Below are positions 9,241-19,179 of a stretch of 64,000 nt of DNA, one piece after another (the first letter of the stretch is position 1; each line of letters begins with the position of its first letter). This DNA comes from Roseitranquillus sp963709765 (lineage in GTDB: Bacteria > Pseudomonadota > Alphaproteobacteria > Rhodobacterales > Rhodobacteraceae), in contig CAVPXL010000006.1 in NCBI GenBank assembly GCA_963709765.1, positions 162,344 to 226,343 on the forward strand. The letters run 5' to 3'. The translations under genes were made by a program, and so were the position numbers. The notes under the pieces are model-generated. The model had not been told where the DNA came from. It searched no databases and saw only the letters and a program-made list of their open reading frames with translations.

Positions 9241-10616
9241 CAGAAGAAGTCGATCGAGACCTGGAACAGCCGCTCGACCTCGGGCACGTCCGCCGCGAGC
9301 GCGAAAAGGACGATCACGTCCCCTTCCTCGATCCGCGTGCCGCCGGTGGGCTTCACGACGCGCCCCTGTTTCGAGACTGCGCCGACCAGGACGCCTTCGG
9401 GAAAATCGATGTCACGTATCAGCTGCCCGGCAATCGGAGAGGTCGACAGGACCTGCGCCTCGATCACTTCGGCCTCGGCATCACCGATGGAATAGACGCC
9501 GCGGATCCGGCCGTGGCGGATGTGGCGCAGGATCGAACTGACCGTGGTCGAGCGCGGATTGATGTACGCGTCGATATTGAGCGGTTTCATCAACGGGATC
9601 AGGGACGGGTCGTTGATGAGACAGATCGCCATCGGGCATCCCGATGCCTTGGCCCGCACGGAAGCTAGCAGGTTCGTCTTGTCGTCGTCGGTGACCGCGA
9701 GGACCGCGTTCGCCCGCTCGATACCCGCCTCTCCGAGCAACTCGACGTCCAGCCCGTCTCCATGCAGGACGATGGTCCGCTCCAGCGTATCGGCGGCACG
9801 CTCGGCACAGGGCCGGTTGCGCTCGATGATCTTGGCGCGCACCCGGTCGACCCGGTTCTCGAGCGTGCGCGCGACGGCGAGCCCGACATTGCCGCCACCG
9901 ATGATCACGACCCGTTCCTGGCGCACGATCTCCTTGCCGAAGATCTCCAGAGTCCTGTTCACATCCTCGGTATGGCTGACCACGTATATCTGGTCGTTCT
10001 CGAACAGCTGATCCCCCGGTTCCGGCGAAAAGAGCCGCTCGCCTCGCCGGATCCCGACGACGATCGTCCTCAACGTCGAGAACAGGTCGGTCAACTGACG
10101 CAACGGCGTGTCCAGAACCGGGCAGTCGGCCTCGAGAGTGATGCCCAGAAGCGTGACGCGTCCGTCGAGAAACTGCTCCGTGTCGAACGCCGATGGCGCG
10201 TTCAGCCGGCGCAGGGCGGCCTCGGCCACCTCGCGCTCCGGGCTGATCACCACGTCAATCGGCATGTGATCCCGGCGGTACAGGTCCGAATAGATCGCGG
10301 TGAGATAGCTCTGCGCCCGCAATCGCGCGATCTTGCGCGGCACCGCGAAAACGGAATGGGCCACCTGACAGGTGACCATGTTGACCTCGTCCGAATGGGT
10401 GGCCGCGATCACCATGTCGGCGTCCCGGGCCCCGGCCCTGTCCAGCACATCGGGATAGGACGCGAATCCGGCGATACCCTGGACGTCCAGCGTGTCCGTT
10501 GCGCGGTGAACGAGGTCAGGGTTGTTGTCGACAACCGTGACGTCATTGCGCTCGCTCGAGAGGTGGCGCGCGATCTGCCAGCCGACCTGCCCTGCGCCAC
10601 AGATGATGACCTTCAT
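9240..10616 (-). CDS. trkA: Trk system potassium transporter TrkA
   Basis: Cytoplasmic regulatory subunit of the Trk K+ transporter. The 458-aa product has the duplicated RCK layout. The first NAD-binding Rossmann domain starts CGAGQVGWQIA (residues 6-16) and ends with an RCK_C domain near 140-225. The second begins with IIGGGNVGLAVA near 237 and is followed by another RCK_C. The two halves carry the acidic ribose-binding residue after the second strand (VVDNNP and IERNRP). Stop and trkH start overlap. It sits directly downstream of ntrX, the classical Rhodobacter ntr-trk arrangement. Confidence 0.96.
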   Translation of the reverse strand: MKVIICGAGQVGWQIARHLSSERNDVTVVDNNPDLVHRATDTLDVQGIAGFASYPDVLDRAGARDADMVIAATHSDEVNMVTCQVAHSVFAVPRKIARLRAQSYLTAIYSDLYRRDHMPIDVVISPEREVAEAALRRLNAPSAFDTEQFLDGRVTLLGITLEADCPVLDTPLRQLTDLFSTLRTIVVGIRRGERLFSPEPGDQLFENDQIYVVSHTEDVNRTLEIFGKEIVRQERVVIIGGGNVGLAVARTLENRVDRVRAKIIERNRPCAERAADTLERTIVLHGDGLDVELLGEAGIERANAVLAVTDDDKTNLLASVRAKASGCPMAICLINDPSLIPLMKPLNIDAYINPRSTTVSSILRHIRHGRIRGVYSIGDAEAEVIEAQVLSTSPIAGQLIRDIDFPEGVLVGAVSKQGRVVKPTGGTRIEEGDVIVLFALAADVPEVERLFQVSIDFF

Positions 10617-10675
10617 GCGCCGCCTTCGCCATGGAAACGGAGTTCAGGGTTGTCAGACCCCGGGGAGGCCGTCAA

Positions 10676-12086
10676 TCACGCATCTTCCTCGCTGCTGACA
10701 TGGGCCACGCGGGCGCCGGCCCGGTTCGAGGTCACGACGTTCAGCGACTTCAGCTTGCGATGCAAAGCCGAGCGCTCCATGCCGACGAACGTTGCGGTGC
10801 GGCTGATATTGCCGCCAAATCGGTTGATCTGCGTCAGGAGGTATTCCCGCTCGAAGACCTCGCGCGCCTCGCGCAGCGGCAGGGTCGCGAGGCTGCCCGA
10901 GAGAACGATCCTCTCGTCGCCGCTTTCCGCCCGGACATCTGCCGAGGGGACTTCCGAGGCCGCGATCTCCTCGCGGTCCGATCCGAGGATCAGGATCCGT
11001 TCGATCACATTGCGGAGCTGCCGCACGTTCCCCGGCCAGACCATCGTCTGCAGCATCGTGACAGATTCGTCGCTCAGCTGCCGCAGTGGAAGCCCCTGCT
11101 CCTCGTTGAAGTACTGCAGGAAATACGCGGCGAGTTCAGGGATGTCCTCACGCCGTTCGGCAAGCGAGGGCACCGCGATCGGAACCACGTTGAGCCGATG
11201 GAACAGCTCGCTCCGGAACCGGCCCGCCTGCACTTCCGCGGCCAGATTGCGGTTGGTACTGGAAATGATGCGCAGATCGACGCGAACCGGCTCGGCTCCG
11301 CCCACCCGCAGGAAGGTCTGCTCGGTCAGAACCCGCAGGATCTTGCCCTGCGTGCCCTCGGGCATGTCCGCCACCTCGTCGAAGAAGAGGACACCGCCAT
11401 CGGCGCGCTCCAGAAGGCCGGGTTCGATTCCGCGTTCAGGCGACTCCGCGTCCGAAGAGCACGTCCTCCATGCGCTCGGACGCAACCGAGGCGGAATTGA
11501 CCGTGACAAAAGGCTTGCCGGCGCGCGGCGACTGGGAGTGGATGAACCGCGCCGCCACCTCCTTGCCGCATCCCGGCGGCCCGCTCAGCATGATCCGGCC
11601 GTTCGACTTCGCCAGCTTGTCGAGTTGCGAGCGAAGCGTCCGGAAGGCGGTGCTTGACCCGATCATTTCGACCTGAGCGCCGTCGCCGCGCCGCAGCGCC
11701 GTGTTCTCGCGCCGCAGATGCGAGGTTTCCATCGCCCTGCGAATGACGACCGTCAACTGATCGATGTTGAAGGGTTTCTCGATGAAGTCATAGGCGCCCT
11801 GCTTGATCGCGGCAACGGCGATCTCGATGTTGCCATGGCCGGAAATGATGACAACCGGGATCTCGGGCCGGCTGCGCTTGACGTGGCCCAGGATATCGAT
11901 GCCGTCCATGCGGCTGTCCTTGAGCCAGATGTCGAGCACCATCAGGGCGGGCGGATCATTCTCCAGGATTTCGAGGGTGTCGTCGGCGTTTGCCGCCGTG
12001 CTGGTCGAAAACCCTTCATCCTGCAGGATGTCGGCAATCAGCTCTCGAATGTCGCGCTCGTCGTCGACGATCAGGATATCGCTCAT
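10676..12086 (-). CDS. ntrX: Response regulator NtrX, with one frameshift
   Basis: Two-component regulator partnered with NtrY in nitrogen, redox and envelope control. The start is ATG 12086 after GAGGGAGCAG. The receiver domain (1-120) has phospho-acceptor D52 in VLDIWLKDS. The AAA+ domain has Walker A GPPGCGKE and Walker B FFDEVAD. A Fis-type HTH (GNISRTATFVGMERSALHRKLK) ends the protein. The L1 loop lacks GAFTGA: the sequence runs from VLFGRE directly to SPERGIEPGLL, as known for NtrX of Rhodobacterales, so it probably does not drive sigma-54 in the usual way. The frame breaks at about 11447 (CGC-G-GAG); removing one G restores the protein. Confidence 0.9.
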
Positions 12087-12096
12087 GTCTGCTCCC

Positions 12097-14364
12097 TCAT
12101 ACGGCCAGCTTTTCGTGGGTCTCGCGCTCCACCAGTATTTCCGGCGGCAGCAGGATCTCGGCCAGGGCGCCCACTTGGCCCGAACCGTCCAGTGGCGCGG
12201 CATCGCTCAGGGTGAGCGTACCGCCATGCTCCTCGATGATCTTCTTGACGATCGGCAGGCCGAGGCCCGTTCCGGCGTCGCGTGTCGTCACATAGGGCTC
12301 GAATAGCCGCGCCCGGTCTTCCGGCAGGCCAATGCCGTTGTCCGCCACCCGGATCCGCACGCCGTTGTCGTCGAGCGACATCGTGACCTGCACCAGACCC
12401 TTGTGACCTTCGGGCGCGCCGCGCACCCGAAGTGCCTCGATTGCCTCGCCCGCATTCTTGATGAGGTTCGTCAGTGCCTGGCCGACCATCGTGGCGTCGA
12501 TCTGGGCCATGACCCGGCCGCCGGGCAGATCTGCCCGCACCAGGACACCTTCGAGCGCTCCATCCTGCAAGGAGACGGCATCCGAAACCAGACGCGCAAG
12601 ATCTTCCGGACGCCGGACAGGTTCCGGCATGCGCGCGAAGCGCGAAAACTCGTCGACGATCCGGCGCAGATCGCCGGTCTGGCGGATGATCACATCGGTC
12701 ATCTGACCCAGCCGACCGGCCTCGTCACCCACGGCGGCGCTGAACTTGCGCTTGATGCGTTCGGCAGAAAGCTGGATCGGCGTCAGCGGATTCTTGATCT
12801 CGTGCGCGATCCGTCGGGCGACATCGCCCCAGGCCGCCATGCGCTGGGCGGCGACCAGATCGGTAACGTCGTCGAACGTCACCACGTAGCCTTCGAGCCG
12901 CCCCTGATCGCTCCGGCGGGTGGACACCCTCACGAGAAGGTTCTCGAGCCGGCCACCCCGGCTTACGCGGATCTCTTCCTGCACGGATTCAGCGCGGCCG
13001 ATCCGAAGTTTCTCGAAGAGTGCCGCGAACTCTGGCACCGCGACCGCCAGGCTCGCCTTCTGCTCGCGGCCGTCCTCGAACTTCAAGAGCCGCTCGGCGG
13101 ATCGATTGACGAAGGCCACACGTCCCTTCGCGTCGAGTCCGACCACTCCGGCAGTCACCGAAGACAGCACTGAATCGAACATGCGGCGGCGCTGCTCGAT
13201 CTGCCGGTTCGTGGCAAGAAGGGTATCGCGCTGCCTCTTGAGCTGTCGGGTCATCTGGTTGAAGATCCGGCCCAGCATCGAGATTTCGTCGTCGCCAGCC
13301 TCCTCGAAGACCTGCACGTCGAGATTGCCCGCCCCGACCTGCTGCGCCGCGCCCGCCAGTCGCCCCACCGGCCGCGAAAGGCGCTCGGCGAACCAGAGCC
13401 CACCCCAGATCGCCGCAAGGATCAGGATCACGGCAAAGCCCACATAGAGGAGCCCGAACTCGAACAGGATGCGTCCGCGCTCATCCTCAAGCTGGTTGTA
13501 GAGCCGCACCGTTTCCTGCGTGTCGTCGAGAAGCGCGAGGATTTCACCGTCGACATCGCGGGTGACGTAGAGATACCGGTCGGCGAAACCTTCCAGTGAG
13601 ACCAGCGCCCGGAATTCGTTTCGATCCCAATCCTCGATGACCACCGGCTCGCCCGCGGCTGTCGCGGCGATGTCCTCGCGTGAGGGTTGCTCGAAATCGA
13701 AAAGGTAGGAGCGTTCGCCGCGCGCCCGGATCTCGCCGGTTCCGTCGATGACGAACGCCTCGCGCAGCCCGCGCTGGATGCGGCTCTGCCCCTGGGTGAG
13801 GAGTTGCCGCACATCTCCGTCGGAGAGAAACGGCGTCGACTGGCGCGCCTTTTCGATGAACGTGGCCAGTGCGTTCGCGTCCTGCCGCAGATCCCGCCGC
13901 TCATCCTCCTCGTAGGCTTCGGCGGCGGCCAGCGACGCCCCGACCACCTCCCGAACCCGGTCGGAAAACCAGCCTTCGAGGCCGACGTTGATGGTGAGGC
14001 CAGCGAAGATCGCGACCGAGACCGTCGGGATCAGCGCGATCAGTGCGAACACGCCGGTAAGCCGCAGATGCAGGCGCGACCCGGCCGAATGCGCTCGGCG
14101 CGCCGCGATCATTCCGACGATACGCCCGAGAACCAGCGTCGCGACCACCAGGACGTAGACGAGATCCGCCAGCAAAACGAGCCGTAACGATAGAGTCGAC
14201 GCACCCTGGTCGAGAGGTCCCAGGACGAGGAAAGTGGCCAGCACCAGGATCGGCCCCAGCACCACCAGCCCGAGCGTCGCGGCGTTCTGGACACGCCTTT
14301 GGCGCCGAAGCCGCGAAAGCCTCTGCCAGGTTGCCGATTGACGAGGCGCCTTCACGTGTTTCAT
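12097..14364 (-). CDS. ntrY: Sensor histidine kinase NtrY
   Basis: Membrane sensor kinase partnered with NtrX. The 755-aa product opens with hydrophobic segments within about residues 25-120, followed by a periplasmic or sensor region (about 120-285) and another membrane helix near 300-325. A HAMP domain follows (LSRPVGRLAGAAQQVG), then a PAS domain (about 385-490, FDSVLSSVTAGVVGLD). The H box is AHEIKNPLTPIQLS with the phosphorylated His near residue 521. The HATPase domain has N box NLIKNAGEA and G boxes DNGIGLP and GTGLGLPIVKKI. It ends 10 bp before ntrX and starts about 60 bp after ntrC. Confidence 0.95.
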   Translation of the reverse strand: MKHVKAPRQSATWQRLSRLRRQRRVQNAATLGLVVLGPILVLATFLVLGPLDQGASTLSLRLVLLADLVYVLVVATLVLGRIVGMIAARRAHSAGSRLHLRLTGVFALIALIPTVSVAIFAGLTINVGLEGWFSDRVREVVGASLAAAEAYEEDERRDLRQDANALATFIEKARQSTPFLSDGDVRQLLTQGQSRIQRGLREAFVIDGTGEIRARGERSYLFDFEQPSREDIAATAAGEPVVIEDWDRNEFRALVSLEGFADRYLYVTRDVDGEILALLDDTQETVRLYNQLEDERGRILFEFGLLYVGFAVILILAAIWGGLWFAERLSRPVGRLAGAAQQVGAGNLDVQVFEEAGDDEISMLGRIFNQMTRQLKRQRDTLLATNRQIEQRRRMFDSVLSSVTAGVVGLDAKGRVAFVNRSAERLLKFEDGREQKASLAVAVPEFAALFEKLRIGRAESVQEEIRVSRGGRLENLLVRVSTRRSDQGRLEGYVVTFDDVTDLVAAQRMAAWGDVARRIAHEIKNPLTPIQLSAERIKRKFSAAVGDEAGRLGQMTDVIIRQTGDLRRIVDEFSRFARMPEPVRRPEDLARLVSDAVSLQDGALEGVLVRADLPGGRVMAQIDATMVGQALTNLIKNAGEAIEALRVRGAPEGHKGLVQVTMSLDDNGVRIRVADNGIGLPEDRARLFEPYVTTRDAGTGLGLPIVKKIIEEHGGTLTLSDAAPLDGSGQVGALAEILLPPEILVERETHEKLAV

Positions 14365-14426
14365 CCGCCTTGACTGCCCGCGGTGACCTCAGGCTGACGC
14401 CCTTCTGCCACTCTTCTGTTGCGGTT

Positions 14427-15794
14427 TTACATCAATTTGCGGCGGCGTGTCACGTGGATATCGAGATCGGTGATCTTTTTTCTCAGCGTATTCCGATTGA
14501 TGCCGAGCAGGTCGGCGCACTTGGCCTGGTTTCCGCCTGTCGCGTCCAGCGCGAGCTCGATCAGCGGCATTTCCACTTCCCTGAGAACGCGCTGATACAG
14601 ACCCGGTGGCGGCAGAACGCCGCCGTGAAGATCGAAATAGCGACGAATATGCTTGGCGACCGAGGCAGAGAGCCTGTCGGTATGGCCGCCGCCCAACACC
14701 GGTTCAGCGGCCGGTTGATGCGCCATCACCTGCTGCAGCTCGGTTTGGCCGATCTCGGCGTCGCCGCCGGTCACCACGGCCCGGCGCACCACATTCTCGA
14801 GCTGCCTCACGTTGCCGGGCCAGCTATAGGCGCGGATCAGTTCCAGAGCATCCGTGCTGAATTTCCGCCGGACCCCGTCGTCGCGGGCGGCCCGGTTGAG
14901 GAAATGCTCGGCTAGGAGCGGTATGTCTTCGACCCGCTCGCGCAACGAGGGCACCGCAATCGTGACGCCGTTAAGGCGAAAGAACAGGTCTTCGCGGATT
15001 TCCCCCGCCTCCATCCTCGCGGCAAGGCTCGACTGGCTGGTCGAGATCACCCGCGGACCGTTGTCGGACAGCCCGTTCAGCATCCTGACGGCGCGCGCCT
15101 GCGCGTCGCGGCTCAGATCCCCGAGCTCATCCATGAGGATGGTTCCGTTCCGCGCCCGGGAGATGATCGCGGCCGGGCCGTCGAAGGATTCGAAGTCCGA
15201 GGCCGTTGCGATCACGAACGGCAGGTTCCGGCGATCGGAGAAATCGTGGATGGCCCGCGCGATGAGCGACTTGCCGGTTCCGGAATCGCCAAGCACAAGC
15301 ACCGGCAGATCGGTGTTCATCACCTTCGCGACCAGGCGGTAGAGCTCCTGCATCACCGGCGTCCGGCCCACGAGCGGCAGATCGTCGACCGGCACCGGTC
15401 CGTCCGCTGCCTTGCGGGGCGGCGCTCGCCGTCGGCTGTCCAGGGCACGCGCCGCGCGTTTCAGCAGGTCCGGAAGATCGAACGGTTTCGGCAGATAATC
15501 ATAGGCGTCGTTTTCGGTGGCCTGGATCGCCGTCATGATCGTGTTCTGCGCGGAAATGACGATCACCGGAAGGCCGGGACGCTTCTCCTCGATGAGGGGA
15601 AGGGCGTCGAGGCCGTTCCCATCGGGCATGACCACGTCCGAAATCACCAGATCGCCCTTCCCCTCGTCGATCCAGCGCATCAGCGTCACGAGCGACGCCG
15701 TGGCGTGGACCTTGCATCCCGCCCGCGTGAGCGCCTGTGTCAGGACGGTCCGGATCGTGCGGTCGTCATCGGCGACGAGGATGGTGCCATCCAT
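14427..15794 (-). CDS. ntrC: Nitrogen regulator NtrC lacking the GAFTGA loop
   Basis: Nitrogen-starvation response regulator. The 455-aa product has a receiver domain with D53 (ISDVVMPD), an AAA+ domain with Walker A GDSGTGKS near 166 and Walker B MDELGD, and a Fis-type HTH at the end (GGNQAKCADLLGINRNTLRKK). Between the two Walker motifs the usual ELFGHEKGAFTGA segment is absent: the sequence passes from SDFESFDGPAAI straight to ARNGTILMDE. Rhodobacter capsulatus NtrC has this same loss and activates sigma-70 rather than sigma-54 promoters, so the same is inferred here. The start overlaps the ntrB stop by one base. Confidence 0.95.
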   Translation of the reverse strand: MDGTILVADDDRTIRTVLTQALTRAGCKVHATASLVTLMRWIDEGKGDLVISDVVMPDGNGLDALPLIEEKRPGLPVIVISAQNTIMTAIQATENDAYDYLPKPFDLPDLLKRAARALDSRRRAPPRKAADGPVPVDDLPLVGRTPVMQELYRLVAKVMNTDLPVLVLGDSGTGKSLIARAIHDFSDRRNLPFVIATASDFESFDGPAAIISRARNGTILMDELGDLSRDAQARAVRMLNGLSDNGPRVISTSQSSLAARMEAGEIREDLFFRLNGVTIAVPSLRERVEDIPLLAEHFLNRAARDDGVRRKFSTDALELIRAYSWPGNVRQLENVVRRAVVTGGDAEIGQTELQQVMAHQPAAEPVLGGGHTDRLSASVAKHIRRYFDLHGGVLPPPGLYQRVLREVEMPLIELALDATGGNQAKCADLLGINRNTLRKKITDLDIHVTRRRKLM

Positions 15795-16879
15795 CAGTCC
15801 AACTCCTCCGGCGTGGGTTCGGCCCGCGGCGCGACCGGCAGCGAGATCCGGAAAACGGTTCGCCCCGGCCGGGTCTCGACGTTGATCCAGGCGTCATGCT
15901 CGGCGACGATCTTCGAGACCAGCGCAAGGCCCAGACCGGTTCCGTTCTCGCGGCCCGACACGAAGGGCTCGAAGATGTCGGCCGCTATATCGGGGGGCAG
16001 ACCCGGCCCGTCGTCGGCAATCTCGACCTGCAACGGAAGCGCCCTCGGCGCGCCGTTCTTTACATGAAGTCGCAGAGACGGGTCGTAAAATGTTGAAATT
16101 GTTATCTCGCCGCCCCCCGGATTTGCTTCGGCCGCATTCTTGAGAAGGTTCATGAAGACCTGCAGCATCTGATCCCCGTCAACCAGGGTGGCCGGAAGGG
16201 ACGGATCATACCGCTCTGCCAGCTTCATATGGGCCGCGAACCCCACGGCGGCCGATTTCCGTGCCCTGTCAAGGAGGTCGTGGACGTTTACAGGGCGACG
16301 GTGAGGTGGACTGAGGTTGCCAAACTGCTCCACCTGTTCCAACAGCTTCGAAATGCGACGCGTTTCGGCGACGATCAGGTCGGTCATCTCGCGATCTTCG
16401 CCGGCAAGATTCATGCCCAGAAGTTGTGCTGCGCCCGCAATTCCGGCCAGCGGATTCTTGATCTCGTGCGCCAGCATCTCGGACATTCCGATGGCCGACC
16501 GTGCCGCAGATTTCGCATTGCGGGCCCGTCCCAGCCTGTGCGCGATCAGCCGCATCTCGATCGTGAGAAGGACGAGTTCGGCCTCTCCGACCAGGGGGGC
16601 GAGCTGGATGTTGCAGGGGATCGCGGCGCGGCCGCTCGCCTGCACGTCGACATTGTTGATGAAGAGCGGCGCACGGCCGCTGCGCACGCGATCCACGGAC
16701 GAGACGACCGGTGGATCGACAACGAGGCGCCCGAAGGCTCGTTCGCCGACAAGCCCGCGCAAGGAAACGTTCAGGAATTGTTCGGCGGCCGGATTGGCAG
16801 CCGCGATCCGGTTGTGGGCATCGAGGAGGAGGGTTGGGCTCGGCAGCGAGGCCCACAGGCGATCCCCGAAATCCGTCAC
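15794..16879 (-). CDS. ntrB: Nitrogen sensor kinase NtrB
   Basis: Soluble PII-responsive kinase/phosphatase that phosphorylates NtrC. The GTG start at 16879 overlaps the dusB stop (GTGA), giving 361 aa; the open frame extends further upstream only as a shadow of dusB. Residues about 1-115 form a PAS domain (ASLPSPTLLLDAHNRI). The H box LAHEIKNPLAGIAGAAQLL has the phospho-His near residue 137. The N box NLLKNAAEA and the glycine-rich boxes DDGPGLP and GTGLGLALVSKI complete the kinase. No transmembrane segment is visible. The one-base overlap with ntrC indicates coupling. Confidence 0.95.
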   Translation of the reverse strand: MTDFGDRLWASLPSPTLLLDAHNRIAAANPAAEQFLNVSLRGLVGERAFGRLVVDPPVVSSVDRVRSGRAPLFINNVDVQASGRAAIPCNIQLAPLVGEAELVLLTIEMRLIAHRLGRARNAKSAARSAIGMSEMLAHEIKNPLAGIAGAAQLLGMNLAGEDREMTDLIVAETRRISKLLEQVEQFGNLSPPHRRPVNVHDLLDRARKSAAVGFAAHMKLAERYDPSLPATLVDGDQMLQVFMNLLKNAAEANPGGGEITISTFYDPSLRLHVKNGAPRALPLQVEIADDGPGLPPDIAADIFEPFVSGRENGTGLGLALVSKIVAEHDAWINVETRPGRTVFRISLPVAPRAEPTPEELD

Positions 16880-17859
16880 GCGGCGCGCACCTCTTCGCAG
16901 GCGAAGGCCGGGCCCAGCAAGGACAGGACGACCCGAGGCGACGTCGCTGTCAGAACCTCGCGCCGCAATTCTGGCCGCGTCCCGGCCGCGTCCATGTAGG
17001 CGCCCAGATGCTTGCGGATGACCCGCGCGCCCAGGTCGGGGCCGTAGAAGGTCAGCGTGTCCTCGTAGTGTCCGGCAACCACCTCGGCGAGAGCGGCGCC
17101 CTGCGGCACCACGGGGGCTGGCGCGCCGTAAAGTGCGGTGCCGACCAGCGCCGGCATCCACGGTCTTCCCTGCGCTCCGCGGCCGATCATCACGCCGTCC
17201 GCACCCGAAAGGGCGCGCGCCCGCCGGGCCGTCGCCGGCGACACGATGTCTCCGTTCGCGATCACGGGTATCGACACGGCCCGCTTCACGGCCGCGATGG
17301 CGCCCCAATCGGCGGCCCCCTTGTAGAACTGACAACGTGTGCGGCCGTGGATCGTGATCGCCACGACGCCCACGGTCTGGGCCCGCCGCGCAAGCTCCGG
17401 CGCGTTCAGCCGAGAGTTGTCCCATCCGAGCCTCGTCTTGAGTGACACCGGGATGCTGACGCTGTTCACAACGGCCTCGATCAGGCTCACGGCATGATCG
17501 AGATCCCGCATCAGGGCCGAGCCGGAATAGCCGTTCACGACCTTCCTGGCCGGGCATCCCATGTTGATGTCGATGAACCGCGCCCCGTTGGCCTCGACCA
17601 TCCTCGCCGCTTCGGACATCCAGTGGGCCTCGCGACCGGCCAGTTGCACGGCGGTGTCGGGCGTCCCGAGCCCAAGCGCGGCGCGTTCGCGCACGCCCGG
17701 CTTGGCCTGGACCATCTCCTGGCTCGCGACCATTTCGCTCACGGTCAAGCCCACCCCGAACCGAGCCACGACGCGCCGGAACGGGAGATCGGTGATCCCG
17801 GCCATCGGAGCCAGCCAGACCGGCATGCGACCGACCGGAAAAGAGTGATTTCTAGTCAA
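16876..17859 (-). CDS. dusB: tRNA-dihydrouridine synthase DusB (NifR3)
   Basis: FMN enzyme that reduces specific uridines in tRNA to dihydrouridine. The 327-aa product begins at TTG 17859, which has AAGGA eight bases upstream; the alternative ATG at 17826 would remove only eleven residues. The TIM barrel starts with WLAPMAGITDLPFR. The catalytic cysteine is C102 in NMGCPARKV. Other family motifs are SLKTRLGW, ITIHGRTR, VIANGDI and VMIGRGAQGRPW. In Rhodobacter this gene was named nifR3 because it heads the ntrBC operon, and the same order is seen here. Confidence 0.95.
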   Translation of the reverse strand: MTRNHSFPVGRMPVWLAPMAGITDLPFRRVVARFGVGLTVSEMVASQEMVQAKPGVRERAALGLGTPDTAVQLAGREAHWMSEAARMVEANGARFIDINMGCPARKVVNGYSGSALMRDLDHAVSLIEAVVNSVSIPVSLKTRLGWDNSRLNAPELARRAQTVGVVAITIHGRTRCQFYKGAADWGAIAAVKRAVSIPVIANGDIVSPATARRARALSGADGVMIGRGAQGRPWMPALVGTALYGAPAPVVPQGAALAEVVAGHYEDTLTFYGPDLGARVIRKHLGAYMDAAGTRPELRREVLTATSPRVVLSLLGPAFACEEVRAA

Positions 17860-18039
17860 TCGCCCAATCCTTGTGCATCAGCCGTTCCTATCTTCGGCGG
17901 AGGCCTCTGACCAGTCCGCAATCCCGCGAATGCCGCATCGATTATCGGACCGCCCGGTTTTCAGGCGCGATGCATGAGCAATCAGCGTGCATTGTCCTGC
18001 CGGACTTCAACACATAGAAACGGCGTGAGGGAGTTTTGG

Positions 18040-19179
18040 ATGACGACAGCCGCCGTGATTGTGGCCGCTGGCCGTGGCGTGCGCGCGGGCGGAGGCATAC
18101 CGAAACAATGGCGAGATCTCCGGGGGAGAACGGTGCTCGCATGGACCTTGCGGGCCTTCCGCACCTCTCCGGCGGTCGCTCGCGTGGTGCTGGTGCTGCA
18201 TCCCGACGACATGGGAACGGCTGCCGGCTACGCCGCTCATGAGGATGTCGAGGTCGTCGCCGGGGGCACCACGCGCTCCGCGTCGGTTCGCGCAGGTCTC
18301 GAATCGCTGGCGGATCGCGGGATCGACCGCGTGCTCATCCATGATGTCGCGCGCCCCCTCGTGAGCCAGACGCTGATCGCGCGCGTGGCCGCGGCGCTCG
18401 ACCGGTCCTGCGGGGCGACTCCCGCTCTGCCTGTCACCGACGCCCTGTGGCGGGTCGAGGACGGAGGCGCGACCGCGCCGGTCGACCGCACAGGGCTCTG
18501 GCGGGTCCAGACACCGCAAGGCTTTCGCTTCGACGCGATCCTTGCCGCACATCGCCGACACGCAGGCGGCGCGCTCGACGACGTGGCGGTGGCGCGCGAG
18601 GCCGGTCTGGACGTGGAGGTCGTTCCGGGCGAGGAAAGCAATATAAAGATTACCTTGCCCGAGGATTTCACCCGGGCGGAGAGGCTGCTCGAGGCGCAAA
18701 TGGACGTTCGCTGCGGAAACGGTTTCGATGTGCACCGCTTCGGTCCGGGCGACAGTGTGGTCCTGTGCGGCGTCCACATTCCTCATGATCATGCGCTCGT
18801 TGGCCATTCCGACGCCGATGTGGGCCTTCACGCGATCACGGACGCGATCTACGGTGCGCTCGGCGAAGGCGACATCGGCCGGCACTTTCCGCCCTCCGAC
18901 GAGGGATGGGCCGGCGCGGACAGCCGGATCTTTCTCGAACATGCCGTCAGCCGCGCGGCGCGCCGCGGCTTCCGGTTGACGAACATCGATTGCACGCTCA
19001 TCTGCGAGCAGCCCAAGATCGGTCCGCACGCCTCCGCAATGATCGAATGTCTTGCCGACACCGTGGAGATCTCGCCGGACCGGATCTCGGTCAAGGCCAC
19101 CACATCGGAAAGGCTCGGCTTTACCGGGCGCCGCGAAGGAATCGCCGCCCTGGCCACCGTAACCCTGGTCTCGCTGTGA
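18040..19179 (+). CDS. ispDF: Bifunctional IspD/IspF of the MEP isoprenoid pathway
   Basis: One 379-aa protein carries two enzymes of the methylerythritol phosphate pathway. Residues 1-220 are the cytidylyltransferase IspD (IVAAGRGVRAGGGIPKQW nucleotide loop, VLIHDVARPL, VQTPQGFRF). Residues 222-379 are the cyclodiphosphate synthase IspF (GNGFDVHRFG metal ligands, HSDADVGLHAITDAI, GDIGRHFPP, IKATTSERLGFTGR-like end). The start is ATG 18040 with GAGGGAG upstream; earlier in-frame codons lack IspD similarity. The fusion is typical of many alphaproteobacteria. IspE is not part of the fusion. The stop overlaps the pgpA start. Confidence 0.97.
   Translation: MTTAAVIVAAGRGVRAGGGIPKQWRDLRGRTVLAWTLRAFRTSPAVARVVLVLHPDDMGTAAGYAAHEDVEVVAGGTTRSASVRAGLESLADRGIDRVLIHDVARPLVSQTLIARVAAALDRSCGATPALPVTDALWRVEDGGATAPVDRTGLWRVQTPQGFRFDAILAAHRRHAGGALDDVAVAREAGLDVEVVPGEESNIKITLPEDFTRAERLLEAQMDVRCGNGFDVHRFGPGDSVVLCGVHIPHDHALVGHSDADVGLHAITDAIYGALGEGDIGRHFPPSDEGWAGADSRIFLEHAVSRAARRGFRLTNIDCTLICEQPKIGPHASAMIECLADTVEISPDRISVKATTSERLGFTGRREGIAALATVTLVSL

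Noticed and set aside
9762..11657. A 631-codon open frame on the plus strand
   Set aside because: It is antisense to trkA and ntrX, whose motifs are unmistakable; its composition is Arg/Ser-rich noise.
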